DNA of 64,000 bases from Lineus longissimus (taxonomy: Eukaryota > Nemertea > Pilidiophora > Heteronemertea > Lineidae): the NCBI RefSeq assembly GCF_910592395.1, contig NC_088310.1, positions 26,553,491-26,617,490 on the forward strand, in the 5' to 3' direction. The notes below the pieces were generated by a model. That model had not been told where the DNA came from, searched no databases, and saw nothing but the letters and a program-made list of their open reading frames with translations. Made by a program: the position numbers and the translations under genes. How positions within the stretch are numbered: the first letter of the stretch is position 1; every line of letters starts with the position of its first letter. Below, piece by piece: positions 36,301 through 51,300 of this stretch.

Positions 36301-39300
36301 TACTGATCTAGTAATACTGGTTGCCACTGTCAACTAATTGCTGAATCATTCACGGACGAAATCGACAATTGTCTGTCTGATGAATTAATCTGCCCATGCA
36401 GAACTTCGATCAAAGACTCGAATTGGAGACTCAGCGTCAAAAGTAACTTGACATTTGGTGAAGATGACTGTGATATAGATGAAATCAAAAACTGTCCGTC
36501 TGATGAATGAACCTTGACCAGGAACACTGGAAGTCAAGTTATCCATCGCGAGAGAGGAAAGTAAATGTCAATGACGGTCTCAGATAATAGCCAACCAGCG
36601 ATATTATCTGTCTAATACGCCATCCAATGAAAATAGCCTGCCATTAATGTAACATAATTGAACGGAGGTGACTGAAAGGTGCTGTCTGTATCACTCATCT
36701 AGGCTCAAGGACGCAGGTAGTGGCCTTGGAATCATGGGCAGCGAGATATTACTGTCCTTGGGATCTGATAATCGACCTTGTGGTGATCACGGGGAGATTG
36801 ATATTATTGGCCTTGGAAATGATGTTTTGGTTCAACCTTGGACAGTTCTAGAATCAGATAATTTCATAGCAGTTGAATGGGATGAGCCGCGATAGAAAGT
36901 CATGTGACACTGAAATTGCCATGTGATTCTTCACAGAGTGATAGGCATCTCAGATTGCCTTTGAGATATGAGACTCTTGAAAGTCATTTTAAATACCAAT
37001 ACTTTAAAATGAACAACAGAATAGCAAATAGCAAATAGCGTTTGTTATTGACATTCAGATGTGAGAATCCAGTACAGTGAATGAATACCAAGTTTCTCAA
37101 GGCCACACAGTTTTCTGCTTTTTCCCTCTTTTTTCAAGCTTTTAGCTGTCAAGTGCTCCCGATATCAAACATGTCATATGTTGAGACTTTGAACTGCTGA
37201 CTAATTGCATAATAGGAATAGCTTTTGCATGATGATCAAAGATTTCTAGAGTCAAACCGACAGCCAAGGAGGATTATAGTGACTGATTAGCCCCAAAGTC
37301 CCAAGCACGAACCTATAGCTTGATGAGTGACCATTAGCATAGTAAATTGACCTTGAGTTGCAGCACCTCCCCAATTACTGCCCCAGCCACAGTCAGCAGT
37401 CAACAAGTTCAAGACTTGCAAGCTAATGACCTTGGGTCACAGCCAAGGACACGTGAGAAGAAACTCAAAATGACAATCGTGACTGAAGCACAAAACTCCA
37501 ACATCTCTACACACACTTTCTTGCTGGCCTCCGGATTGACCAAAAGCTGTCAACCAAGCTGCACCAAAGAAAATATTTGCTTAGACAAGCGAAAGGGTTT
37601 ACACTGGGGATTAGTCTCGTAAACGTACTTTACCATAACTGTTGTTTGTCTCAGAATGATGACTTGGTGACTTGAGTACAATGAGGTTCAGTAGCACTTC
37701 CAAGCCAAACTGGTTGATCATTTGACGGTCATCAATTCACTTCCAGTAGCAATTTGGGGCCACAAGATGTCATAGGGAGGGTCAATTAGACCTATAAATT
37801 GGGAACTTCGGGACACAATTGCAAGTTGATATGCTCTGAAAGGTCAGATGCACTTATAGACGTACATGAGCAAATTACGTTCTGTGAGTAAATTGCATTT
37901 TGGCAGAGCAGTTAGCAGACATTCATATCATCCTCATTTTGTTTTCAATTGTTGCCTGTAGCTGTTTTCTAATTAGTGGCTAATTCAATTTGAAGTTCCA
38001 GCTCATTCGTAAAAAGAACCCTGCCTTCGATACTCTTTCCATACATTAGATCTTTTCAACACTCATCAACAAATAATCATCATTAGCAAGGCTGATTAGA
38101 GTCCCAACTTGAGCTCATTGGAAGATAATCTTATACACTACTCACGTCATGTCATCATCAGATCAGGTTTCGTGAAATCTATAAAATAACATCGCAAAAA
38201 ACAAGCGACCTTGGAAAAAGAGACAGTGTGTAACATGATTTTTTTTAATGACTGCCAAAAGCAATCTGTTTTTTAAGGAATTGAGTGTCTGGAACAAGGA
38301 AATGCAATCGGGAGTGATTAGTTTGATTCATGAGATTGGGGATTAAAAACTTGTGGGGATTACAGAATTAAGATCTTAAAAGTGAATCCGAAGCTACACG
38401 AACACGACAGACCAAATTACAACAAAAAACTTAAGTCATCACCGAAGAAAATGCCCTTCAAAATCCCTGGGTTTCAAGCCTCATCACATCATGCTAACAA
38501 CATACAATGAAGCGACAAATAGCTTTAGAGTTCCCTGTCGAGAACCTTCCAACAATTTAACCTCGAGTCACAGCTAATACGTAGCGAGATCCAGAAAAGC
38601 TCCAAGGTCACTTGCCCCTTGATAACAGTGCGATCGATAGAGTACTCCTCTGAGCCGATATTGGATTACCGCTGGTCGGTCAGAGAGACTATCGTCGATC
38701 AATCATACCATTCTCCTTCACTCTCGTGGCTTGCTACGAGCCTATATTGAATTCATGAATACAGTCAGCCACCGATTGCTCAAGGTCGTGTTGATATCGT
38801 GAAATTGTACTAGAGATGATTTTACGCTGATGAGTAGAACATTGCTGTTGTCGTTAATTAGGGAATGTACACGTCTTCAGGCAAAGATTTGATTTGTGAC
38901 TGCAAAATTGCAATAGTGTGGTAAAGATCTAAGATTGGATTCATAGTAAATAGCTGTGAGACATTTTTCTTTTTTACATTTGGTAGCTCAAGATAGCCAC
39001 AGCCTAAGGGAACCCCTGGCCCTGTCTGACAACGTAGATCTACGTTGTTAGACACCTAACAGTTGGGCGTGACAGACGTAGATATACGCTGTTTGGCACC
39101 GAAGGTGTTTAGAATGAACATTCCCCATACTAACTGACATTGGTCTGAATGCTTCTACTATATCCTGGCATTTCTGCAACATAATCCTATCACCAGACTT
39201 TACTACAAGTCAAAGACGCCAACCTTCTCATCTTCCTTTCACTGATAAATCTTACAAGGACAAGAGCAAATAACACCATGACACTATCCTTGCTTAGCAT

Positions 39301-42300
39301 TCAACGTCAGACCACAACTCTGATGGGATTACTACGTCCTTGGATGCCAATTTACAAAACGTTAATGTCAGACAAGATGACCCAGGTTGGCTTAGCCATG
39401 AATGAAGTGTCAGCGGAAATCATACGAGAGAGAAGTCATGAATAAGGTCCCTGATGATTGCACGTTAATGACATTTGCTCATGTCGAAGCTCTGCGCTGT
39501 CAGGGATCTTGGGTGAAAACAACATCCTGACCTTGACTTATTATTGGCTGTAACGGAGCTTTGCTATTAGCAGACAATCGGTAGTCTTGTCCAAAACATG
39601 TTGGCAAGAGATCAGGAATCGCTGACATTTCAAGGCAAAGTAGGCTCAGCTGGGAAGGAAGTTTCAGGAGGAGAAATCATATGTGGAAACTCGCCATTGT
39701 GCAATTTTTATCGCATATGACAAGCGTCAAAACACCTCTTTTGGAATTTCACAAACCTTGCTCTTACCCTGAATTATGTCCTCTCAACCAAATATTTTAC
39801 AGAAATGAATGATTGCCTACTTAAAGTAGACTGACTTGGTATCAGAGAATCATGAATGCAGTTTGGGCCAACAGCCAATCGATAGAGATGCAGCAGCCAA
39901 TCAATGAATGATGGTCAGTCGACTTGCCAAGATTCGTACGATTGATTATTCCAGCTGAAGCTGATCGGTGATTGCAGACGAAGGTCAGAGATGTCAACAA
40001 GATATGGACGGAAATTGCCACGGGGCTTGAGAGTGAATCGATTGCCAATAGAGAAACAGGCGGCCGTCTGAACAATTTGAAGTCAACCAGGAGGCGGGGG
40101 TGACGTACTGCACTGCCAAGATTGCTTGTCTTGTAAGATTAAAGATGCTCGAGGGCTTCTTCCAACAGTATAAGCACTCTGTTTCAATCAGTTTAGAGAA
40201 GTCTGCTTGTTGGAAATGTGGAAACGGCCATTGCATTCACCCTCAGGGCTTTTGCTTGGTTGAAGAACCAGCCAGATGACACCATGAAGTTTTATTTACA
40301 AATAATGAAAGATTTCTGATTGGCAGGAACCTGTCACTCTTGAACAAAAGTTGTTTGATTTTACTAATGATATTGACATTTCACAGATATGTGGACAGAT
40401 AGGACTGATAACTGGATCCTATGAGATTGAACAAATGGACCTGGCCCTCTGGCCAAAGTCAAAGGTGAATTCAAGTTGAAACCAGTTTTTGCTTCGCTGT
40501 TCAAGGTCACCAAATATATACCAAGTAATCTCATGACTTTAGCAACAGATATGATTAGTAACACAACAAGTGACAGCCTTGGACACGGTTTATGTTATTT
40601 ATATAAGACTAATGCCAAACAGATCCAATCTCAAACAATGAACATACAGAGCTGGCATTACTGCGTATATCTATTAGAATAATTTTGCTGAAGTAAACCG
40701 TAACACATACATGATAATGATGAACGTAAAGTGAGTCATATGAGAGCCAGGTGCACATGGGGAGACACAACAACATGTTGTGGCATGGAAAATACCACCT
40801 CTTTTTAATACCACAATCTTTCTCATTGGTGGCTGCCATCTATATTACCTTCTGAACTGATCAGTTTAGTGTGAATAATGTAAATTGAAAGACCCAAAAT
40901 TGCTTTTTTTCATGATGAATATGGGCAATTGCAATGAGCTCAATTTGATAGAAAATTTGATAGAAAACCTGATTTGAATTCATCTTAGTCCAACTGGAGG
41001 TTCCCTGGTGAGATGACAAGGAACTAATATCAATTTCTGCCAATAAACTGACCTTGAGAATTCTTCGGAAGTCCTATAATTAGTTAACAGGTTATCGGAA
41101 TCAGATAGATTTATCATGACTGTGGGCAATGGGAGGCTGAACAATGATTGGAATATATGAAAAGATAGTATCATGACCGTTGTATCAATCAATGCACATA
41201 TCAATTTTGGTCTTGAGCCAAACCTTTCAAGAGATACAATCGGTCATTGGAGCAATATTTCTTCCTACATGCTGCATAGTCATGACCAGAAAACTTGGTG
41301 AACTAATTGCAACTTTTATTGGATGACTACCTTCTCTATAATGCAAGGGGGAGGAGCATGTGGGATGACCAATATACAGTAGGAAAACAAACAGAAGAAG
41401 AACTCGAAGTATGAATTCGCCCACCGATTTAATGATATTACTTCATCGACCAATTCCCAAAGGGATTGCATGGTGAAAGTGACATTATCATCTCCTACGT
41501 TTCTCCGAGGAGATGCTGATCCATTTCTTATTGCAACACTTTTTATTGCCTCACAAGGTCACTATCCCGCAGCCAATCATCGGCAGTGCATTATGGATGG
41601 AAATCGCCGGAAACAGCTGAGAGGCATTTCAGACATTGATGTCCTCTGAGACGATAGTAGGAAGCATATCACCATCATGGCGCAGCTTCAAGACGGGGCG
41701 AGGCGAAGTTTTTATCCCACCTCCAGGTTAACCATCTATTGTGTTTTCCTTTTTAACATGAATAATATTTTGGTTAACTTTTTGGTTAATAGAGGGAATA
41801 ATGTATGGTCACTGGTTGACCTTGAAGAGAAATAGCCAAGGGTCGGACCAAAGAAATGGCATGGATATGCAAGTGTCTCTGAGGAGAAGGTTAATACCCT
41901 ACATGTCAGATCAACCTTACCAATGTCAACATGCATTGTGTGAATAATTTCTTCATGGTTTTCCTGCTTGTATTTGTTTTTGTGAAGAGAACTGAAGGTT
42001 ACATGGCCATTGCCTGACCCTGAATGGCAATGGCCCAGGGTTACGCCGTGGAAATGTCATAGTACAGAAACTGTACCGCTTTCGTTAGGATTTCAATGTT
42101 TTTGTTGCCGCTATCTCAAGATCGCTCAAAGCAAGGAAGGGCAAAAGCAATTTCCGAGAGGCAAGAACAACCTGTGTACCTCTCTGGCTTGAGATGCAGG
42201 AGCTAGTTTCAAGTTCTTGAAGTTTCAATTAAAGTTCAATTTATGTACTGAACTTCCGACAGGCCGGTAAGGTAAGTCTATATCAACAAAATTGCGGCCT

Positions 42301-45300
42301 TGGAAACTCGTTAGCTTAGTATTAGTTCTTAGCAGTGCATAGTTTGACAGAAATTCTCAATTATTTCTAGGAAATGCAACTGAACTTGTAAACCCAGCCA
42401 TCTGGGGAGGGTAGCTAGAGACCAGTAACATGAAGTCAATGGACCCTCACTGTGACAGAAGTCCAAATCCCTCTTGGTCAGAAACAAGGATCAAAGGGTA
42501 TATAGTTAAGCATCTTACTTGAGGAAACACAGACAAAGATAACAGCTGAGAATTCAGCCTAACTTCAGCCCAACTTCACCTCAACATTCAATCGATTTTG
42601 GTTTTGAGAGTGCACCTTGTGCAAAACAGGCTCACATTAGACCACCAAGTGAGTTCAGCCCAAGGTTAGTCATCTGAACCTTTATTTGTAAACACCTTAA
42701 GATTTGATCAGGAAGGTGGGTGTCAAGTCCAAGTGGAGGAAGGTAGACGAGGTCAAGAGATATTGCACAAAGTTCGAGGTGTTAGAAATACTGAAGTTGT
42801 GGTCCTTAATTGGTGGCATTTGCTTGGAGAAGTGGTTGGCCTTGACTCGGGGAGAAGGGAGATGCTCAGGGGGAGACAAATCATTGAAAATCACCATGAA
42901 ATCTCAGAATCCGAATAATATGTTTGAAATTGACTGTTGCCAATTTTTTCTGTGTCGACAAAGCTTGCTTTCCCAAGATATCGCAGACTGTTTGGCATTT
43001 AAAACATCAGCCGGTCTTGCTTAGAAATACCTCATACTGCCACTCTGCCAAGAATAGCACATAATAGCAGCAGCACAACAACAGCATTGACATCAAGGAC
43101 ACAATGATTAGCATCCACACTCACCCACAAGTCTCATAAATAGATCCAATGGGTCTAGATCTCATACGAACATCACAAAACCTTGAGATTTTTTATAAAC
43201 CGCAATAGCATTCCAACCAATAACAACAATTACATAAAACCTTGAGTTTTTTACACATTTCGGCATTTATGAGCCACCAAATAACGTCATTATGTACACA
43301 GCCAATAATGCAATCGGCCATTTTTTTAAGCGTAGAGGATATTAGGGAGAGAGACCTTTGACTCAAAGAGGTAAACTGAATCACTCTCCGAACATCAAGG
43401 CAACGTTAATGACGTAACCTTGGCAATTATTAGGCAGGAAAAAATACAAATCCGATTCTGAGCTGAAAGCATCACTTGATCAACCAGGCAAACTATGCCG
43501 CGTAAAGAAAGTTGTTTTTTTACTAGTCGACTTGGAACAACAACATTTAGAAACAGATTTTTTAAGATATCTGGGTAAAAATTGGTGGGTGCATTATTGT
43601 GTGGAATGGAATTGGTGCTGGTTGAGCCTGCAGGATGCCTAATGGTCCAGTGATGGTTTACCTTAAAGGAAACCCCATGCCTGTTCTGATTAACTAAGAC
43701 TTCAAAGAGTCAGTGTAGCATGGTGGCTTGGTTGTACATCATCTCTTATCTGTTCAGCCCAATATGTATTCAAACAGTATAAAGGTGAAAAAGGGCTCCT
43801 ATATCAGCCCTCCTTCACGTTCAATGGTTTCCTATACATTTTGATTATTGTGAGTGTATGGCCATAGTTTTTTTCCCACCCTTTTACATCATAAAGTCTC
43901 ACAAGTTCCTACACAAACCTCAATGCCTCACCTCGCCTCGCCTCGCAATTTTCTTCACACTTCTAGCACTTAATTTTTAACAGGTGATCCGAGAAGACCA
44001 ATTACATACCCTTAATACGCAATCTAATCTGTGCTAACAGAGATAATTTCAAGTCTCCACAACTTCACAAAACCCCCGAGATGAAATCACGCCCCAGGCA
44101 AAATCTAAATAAGATATGGTTGCGTAAAAAATGAAAAAATTTCTGGTTGGCTTCAGATTTAGAATTAGCTTCGGGTGCCTATTCTGAGCAGCTCTGGATG
44201 ATAGTAATGGATGGATCTCAAGGCCACAGTAATGTCGCATTACAAAGCTGCAATAACCAATCAATTAGTTTATGCACCAGGTTGCCCTTAATATGCCATG
44301 CCTTTCAGCTTCACAGTGGTAAGGAAAATCTGAAAAAAACTCATCACATGACAGGTAGATAGCGAGGCTATAGCAGTCGCTAGAACTGGTTACAAAAGGT
44401 ATCCATTTTGGTGTTGTATTTGTAATCACAGGAGAATGGAACTTGTATGAAGGATAAGTTTAGACTAGTCTGACCTTGAAAAGCAATTAGTGACCTTGAC
44501 CTGACCTTGACATTAGGTCAAGGACAAAATACGTCCACAGCATGGACTTCAATTTAACAAACAGGTCAAGGTGAAAGTGTTGACAAGGTGGATACTGTAG
44601 CCATTTTACTATTATGACCTTCAAAAATAGGTGAAGGTCAAATGTCTTATATGATATGGTTGTTCTTAGAGGTATCAGTTGTTCAGACCAGGTCTGATCT
44701 GATCTGATGTATTTTTATTTCATGGGGACATCTTTCACGTTATTCTACAAGCAACTTACCAGAGACTGGCAAAAAACCCCGCTATCAGCGCAGGTAGATC
44801 GGGGAAGCGTTATGAGAAGCTGTAACAAGGCATATTCTTTGTTGTCACAAATGAAATGCAGCAAAGAATGCCTCATGAATACCGGTATGATGAAGAAATA
44901 TGTCTAGTGATCATGTCTTTGAAGGTAATGAACGTGTCTTTGTGAAGGACTAGAAGGTACACAAAAACAAAATCTGCACGATTTCTAAAGTAATATCATG
45001 TTAACCCTTTGGGCAATGTGTTAACTCTTTGGCATCATTGTGATTTCCCACGGCATAAGACCAACAGTAAAAACAAGTCGCAATTATAAATATGTGACTC
45101 GCTCTACCAAAACTAGGCGCTTGTCGCATCTGAACTTGACAGGTTGATACAGACTTGTTGTTCATTTCCCTATTGTAGACCTTTTGTGAAATGTGACCAA
45201 ATCAGTTTGTAATAGATTTCACAAAAGGTCTACAATAGGGAAATGAACAACAAGTCCGTATCAACCTGTCGAGTTCAGATGCGACAAGCGCCTAGTTTTG

Positions 45301-48300
45301 GTAGAGCGAGTCACATATGTCTTCCAGACACATCATAAAATGCCACGTTAGATTTATTACTCCTTGTTTTTTCTCAACACATCGGGTAAAGGCCAACAAA
45401 GTTTTTAAGATTCTTACATCGAAATCTATATTTGAAGGACAAATGCTTCTCTATTTAGAACAAATCCACGTTATCCGAGGGCAAAATGACATTATATTGA
45501 CAAGCTACAGTTCAAGGTCAGCAGTTAGGGCAGAAGTACACTGAAATTAATTTGGTAACAAGTTGACAGAATCAATATAACAGCCCGTAGTTTGCGGTCA
45601 GATGCTTCAAGGACATTTCACGAGAAGCATGACACACAGACATTAAGTCACCGACAGCCCACCATCATAAGTGTTACACACTTTGATGAATCAGGTTGAA
45701 TACTCGAGCACCAGGATAATCGATAAAGTGGGGATCGGATTAGCCTCACCTACAAAAACCTAAACTCCCTCCAATGCAAAACCTAGCCATATTCTACTAG
45801 ACCATAGAAAGTATGAGAGTCTGTACAGGATTCCCCACTACACACCAATAGCTCCAATCAACCCATCAAACAAACTGGACGTAATGATACATTCTGTGGG
45901 CAGTTCCACATGGAATAGTTGCCAAATGTCTCGCCCACTTCTTGAGAGGGCTCAGCATGTCCTTGGTTTAGAAAAATTCCCACCTTAAATCTCCAAGCAT
46001 CCGTTACCTGTGGTTATCAATACGGCCGACCTTGATTACATTTTGATACCCTTTTCATGAAATGAAATCCCAATTGTCAAATATTCCTGTCCATTTCATG
46101 TCAATTGTGCTTGTATACCATTATAATTGCACAGAAAATCTACTTTTCCATTCTAGTCATGATATAATGAAACACACTAGAGAAGTCACCAGGGCATATG
46201 AAAATGTTTCCAGGCAACATATTCACTTCCAGATTGCTATAACATCAGAGTGTTCATGAATAGCTCAAAGGATATATTGTACAATCCCATACCCACAGGC
46301 AATAACGTTACCATACCTAGCCCAGGGGTTTTGATATGAACCCAAGGTCACAGCGCAAGGACCTCCGGCATTGAGAACTAGATCTAACAGCAATCATTTA
46401 CCAGTTAAATGTTCCTGTTGCTAGACACACAACTAAGCTAATTTTATTGAAACATAACTCTGGTTATTCAGACTGAATTGTAATAGCTACAGGTATAGGT
46501 TTTCAATTCAGGCACAAAGTTTCTGATGCTGCAGAATTTTTCTGTTTTGCCATGCTTGCACTCGTCATTTGTTGGTACTCATAAGTATCCTTCAACTGAG
46601 AGATGATCATTCAGTTTACTACAAAACTGAATGTCCAATTTGATTAGTTAATCCGTTTGTTATTAGTTGAAATAAGCATGGTTAAATTAACTTAATATAA
46701 CACTACTAAATCTGGAGAATAGTTTTAAATTGGAGTGGTGAAATAAGAACAAGGATGAACACTGGAAGATTACAAAGTGATGACTGAAATTGAATCCATA
46801 AATTTTAATATTGTCTCCGTCAGACAATCACAGCCCAAGGGTAAAATCGCTTTGAAATCATGATTAAATTACGAGAGAAGGATCCAAGTCATACTGGGAG
46901 TCCCAAAACAATTATGTTTTCTGGCCAACTGTTTAACCTTGTGGATTATAGTTGAGCCACAAGATCCCATCAATTCTCATTGAGAAGTTTAGCACAATTA
47001 GTATCAGGCCTTGTGGGCTTATAGCGAGAGCTGGGGTTTGCTATCTTGTAAATATACTTCTAGATGTCCAAGGTCGGCCTTAATCGACTATTTATACCCA
47101 CCAGCACTATTTTCCAGTGTTGATCCCAAAGACCCTGAACCCTCCATGATCTCATAAACTTGACCTTGGGACTTATGAGACATTTAATTCATGGTAATAT
47201 CTTGGTTATAGCCCAGCTGGAATCATCATTCAATTTCATGCTATATCAAATGCAGTCCATTCCGATTTGAGACAGTTTAAAAACCTAGAAATTAATGTAC
47301 TTTCTCCTGCACTTGTATCAGCAAGTTAAGATGAGAAGGAATCCATGTTCAACTAGCTGTATACACAGATAATTACGGTGCATTTCAAAAGCAATTCTTG
47401 GATTGTCTGACGGGACAAACTGAGATGAATGGCCACAAAAGAGACTACACAGGTTTTCGATGACATGAAACAGGTCCATTTGGTTGGATATTGTATATTC
47501 CATACGGATTTGTATCAAAAGGGAGGAAAATTTCATTTTGGGGGCAGGGTATTGACAAGACCGAGTCAACAATGTTGAATAGTGGAGCATCTGTTGGGCG
47601 GGCTGTAACAGCGCACTTTAAGGAGGAGGTAAAGGAGAGTAGGTGACTAATGGAGGCAGGGACTTGGGTAGTACAAAGCAATTCTGAAAGTAGCATGACA
47701 AAGAATCACTCAATGGAATTGTCACAACCAAAATGACTGCAAACACATAAGTCATTATAATTCTTGAGTATTCTATTTTAAAAATTCCTGGCTTTTGAAT
47801 AATATGAGAGGGGTTAACTAATAACCTGTGAATTGAATGTCAAGGGTTTTTAATCACTGAGGGGCTTCAAGCAATCTGGGCTTTGTGGCAATCAACAGCG
47901 CTTCTGAAAAATGATATTTCATTCAAGGTGCAATAGTTCTACTCCTAATTGATAGCAGTGGGTAGATTATTATAAGGGCAATTGTAGCATTTAGCTGAAC
48001 AAAGGACCCAACCTTTCCACCTTCACTCACTGTTTATAAAAGGAATCTGTGGAAAACTAAGGCGTCATCATAAATACTCTAGTTTCACCGACCTAAGACC
48101 GCTTCATCAATTACAATGAAATCGACACAAAGGCCAGGTATAAAGGTATAACATGAGGCAATGACCATTGGACCAACCTGTTATCTGTCCTTCAGAATAC
48201 GTCCAGCAGGTGTTACCCAACATATATACTGCCAATACAATACAAGTAGCCATACATTCCCAACTGGGGAATTGGCATACAAGTTAGTTTGATTATCACC

Positions 48301-51300
48301 AGATTACACCTACAATGACAATTTGCATAGCGTTAGGTAAAAGCAATCAACAGAATACAAAACTTGATTAGGACAGGAAAGTTGGACCTGTCAGGGTGAT
48401 TTCGCACCTGTGTCACCCAAGGCCACAGGGGAGGCCCTGACCTAGATTTCAGCCATTGTCATGTGCAAGTATTTACAACTTTAAAGGAAAATAACAGGGT
48501 AGCCTCTGTTGAACTCAATCCACATTCAAGGCGCATGTCCTTGGGTCCATGTCCTTGGATCGAGCTGTGATAGACAACAATCTGCATGTCTCAATGAACA
48601 TGACCAGATACTGAAAACTTTCAAACATATTCATTCCAGGGAAGGGAGTCTAGATATATTTATCAAGTCAATTCTGATGACATCAGTAATTTTGTCCTTC
48701 AGCCAGGAATTTTCAAACATATTTAATCCAGTTTTAACTTAACTTAGTTAGTCTTAGCAGCTTGGCACCACACCCATGGTCAAGAACCCTTAGTGGGTCG
48801 TTTGTTGGGAGAGGCTGAGCCTGTCAAAAATCTGTACATGTATGTGTGGGCAACCTCACAGGAAAGAGAATATTGCAAAAAATCCAAAAATATTTTCAAG
48901 TTGTTAATCCTAACCAGGAACATGGACTCTGTTTTCTTCACAGATTGTTTGGCACTTTCGAATTCTGTGGAATGGTGCCAAACCAAGTCATGTCCTTAGG
49001 TCTTTGTGACAGTCAATAAACTGCACGTGAGCAAGTGCATATTTGATCATATTTCCAAGAACTGATTGATATAGAATGAATTATTAGTCCTTGAAAACAG
49101 GAATATGGAATTGTTTTTTAGGTGACAACCTCAAATGTCATACAGACCTGTCATTAGAGATCGGCTGTTAAGAATGTGCAATACATTGTCCCACAAAAAG
49201 GTCAATAACCTTTTAGATTATCAACAAATGTGCATATTCCAAGGTTGTGGCTACACCTGTTACACCAACAGTGCAGACATGCATTGTGCCACAAGCATAT
49301 GTGACATCACTAAAACATGTCAGACAGGACTGCATGATCTAATGCCAGCAAATCATGAAAGAGATTCCCTATTTCCCAAAAATACTTAAGTAATTACTGC
49401 AGATTTCAAATCACTTACTAAATACTTAACTTATTGTTGACCTGTTTGCTATTCGGAGTATTCCGACTCATGACCATGGCCTAAAAGTAAGTTCAAGACA
49501 AGTTCATTACCCTGCCTGAGGGTCAACAGTTCAGTCCACAGGGGATGGAGTCATGTTTCTATATATAGTCCAGAAGTCAGAGTGCTGACCAGCTGAACCA
49601 GTCCTCTCAGAACCTTTGAAATCAGCGAGTGACCATCACTGCGGCATCATCACTGTCGCCAGGATTAAGGGACCCCTTCCCTTCTTTGTTTTAGGCTCAC
49701 ACCTCTAGATCATAGTCCTAGACATAGATCTAGATCATAGACATAGGCATAGATCTAGATCATAGACATAGGCATAGATCTAGATCATAGACCGGATATT
49801 GCAATCTCGGAACCTTGTGTGTCAAGATGCAGAACGTCGGTACAAATAAACCTCAAATCTGAATATGAGTTATTGTAAAGCTGATAATGAAGAGTGGTTC
49901 TGAGATGCCCCCTTACCTCCCCGCAGGTTCTTGATTAGATTTCTATGAAGATAACAAAGGGATGCAGCACTTATCTTGTCCATCTCATGTGGACAACAAA
50001 AGACTGACCCTACCCAGTGATACTCCCAGGGAACAAATGGTCACGCCACCCTAATCTCCTGTTTCTATCCCACTTTTCCAGCTGTTTCTATGCGTGGGTT
50101 GACAATATGATGACCCTCTCGAACAGACCCTTATCACAGTTATCTATAACTATGGACAATAGGATGACCCTGGCCTGTCATTATTTGGGCATTGACCATA
50201 AAATCCTAGTGTTTCACAAGCATCTTCTCATAGCTCCACAGGAAATGACAGATGGCCAAATTCAAAATCATAAATGACTGGGCAGATTATAAGGGGGGGG
50301 GGGCTATTCAGAATGAGTCATTCAAATTTACTGAAAGGGTTCAAATTTTGTTTGCGAAAAAGGGTCCCAAAAGGCACCATGTCTGATACAAAGGGTCTAC
50401 AAATGGACCAAACACTTTCTTTCAGAGTCGAGAAAAGGGCCACAAGACCCTTCCCGTATGGAGGCAAGGGGCAAAAAGGTCACCAGCTCTTTAGCGTGGT
50501 CCCTTTGTCTGCACAAGCATAAAATGTACAAAGAATGCCATGTTTGCAAGGGACACAAAGGGTCTGAAGACACTGCAGCTGGGGAGGGGTTCAGGGGTGT
50601 GTAAAGCAGGCGACCAGTCTTTGTTCTAGGGAAGGGAGACACCACCCTGCACCTCGATTCATATTAAAGAAGGGTCACAAAAAGGCCAGTACGAAAACCC
50701 TATTCCATCCTTTGTGCCCCTTGTTACGGAAACCCTTTTGATAAGGTTTGAATGTTGCATAATGTCATTCATCTCTGAATTCAAATTACCTCATAGCAGC
50801 TGTCTCTTGAGGTTGACATTCTGCCACCATTTGCTACAACGGGTCTCAGGTTACATTAGGGCATAGCTACTAGGAGAAACATACATTTCCCAAACCAGGC
50901 CTAAAGTGCATCCCGACTCTCACTGTTTTATCATCCATACACTCTCACAATGCACACCTTGGTGGTCAAGAGAAATGTGATGATAGTACAGAAAAACTTT
51001 TCTGAAAAAAAATTACTGCTCGAGTTGTCTATTGAAAGCAGAAATCAATTATCTTTAGAACGATCAGGTAAATCGGAGTGTTTTCATGCAATTCAATGAA
51101 CCATATATGGAAAAAGGGGCCTACACAATAAGCAAACTGAACAGGCTGCTATTAAGTATGAATCGATAACAGACACGAAAAAAGTGGAAACCAGTCAGAC
51201 AGCCCACACAACTTTGTTGATACATTAGGAAAGCACATGTTTTATTCCTGTAGGTCTGCATGAAGAAGAGGAGCTTAAACCCAAATCACCCGGAGAAACA

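Noticed and set aside
42704-43024. 106-codon plus-strand frame in the POLE2 intron
   Set aside because: No similarity that I recognise and no exon borders; composition is like the surrounding intron.
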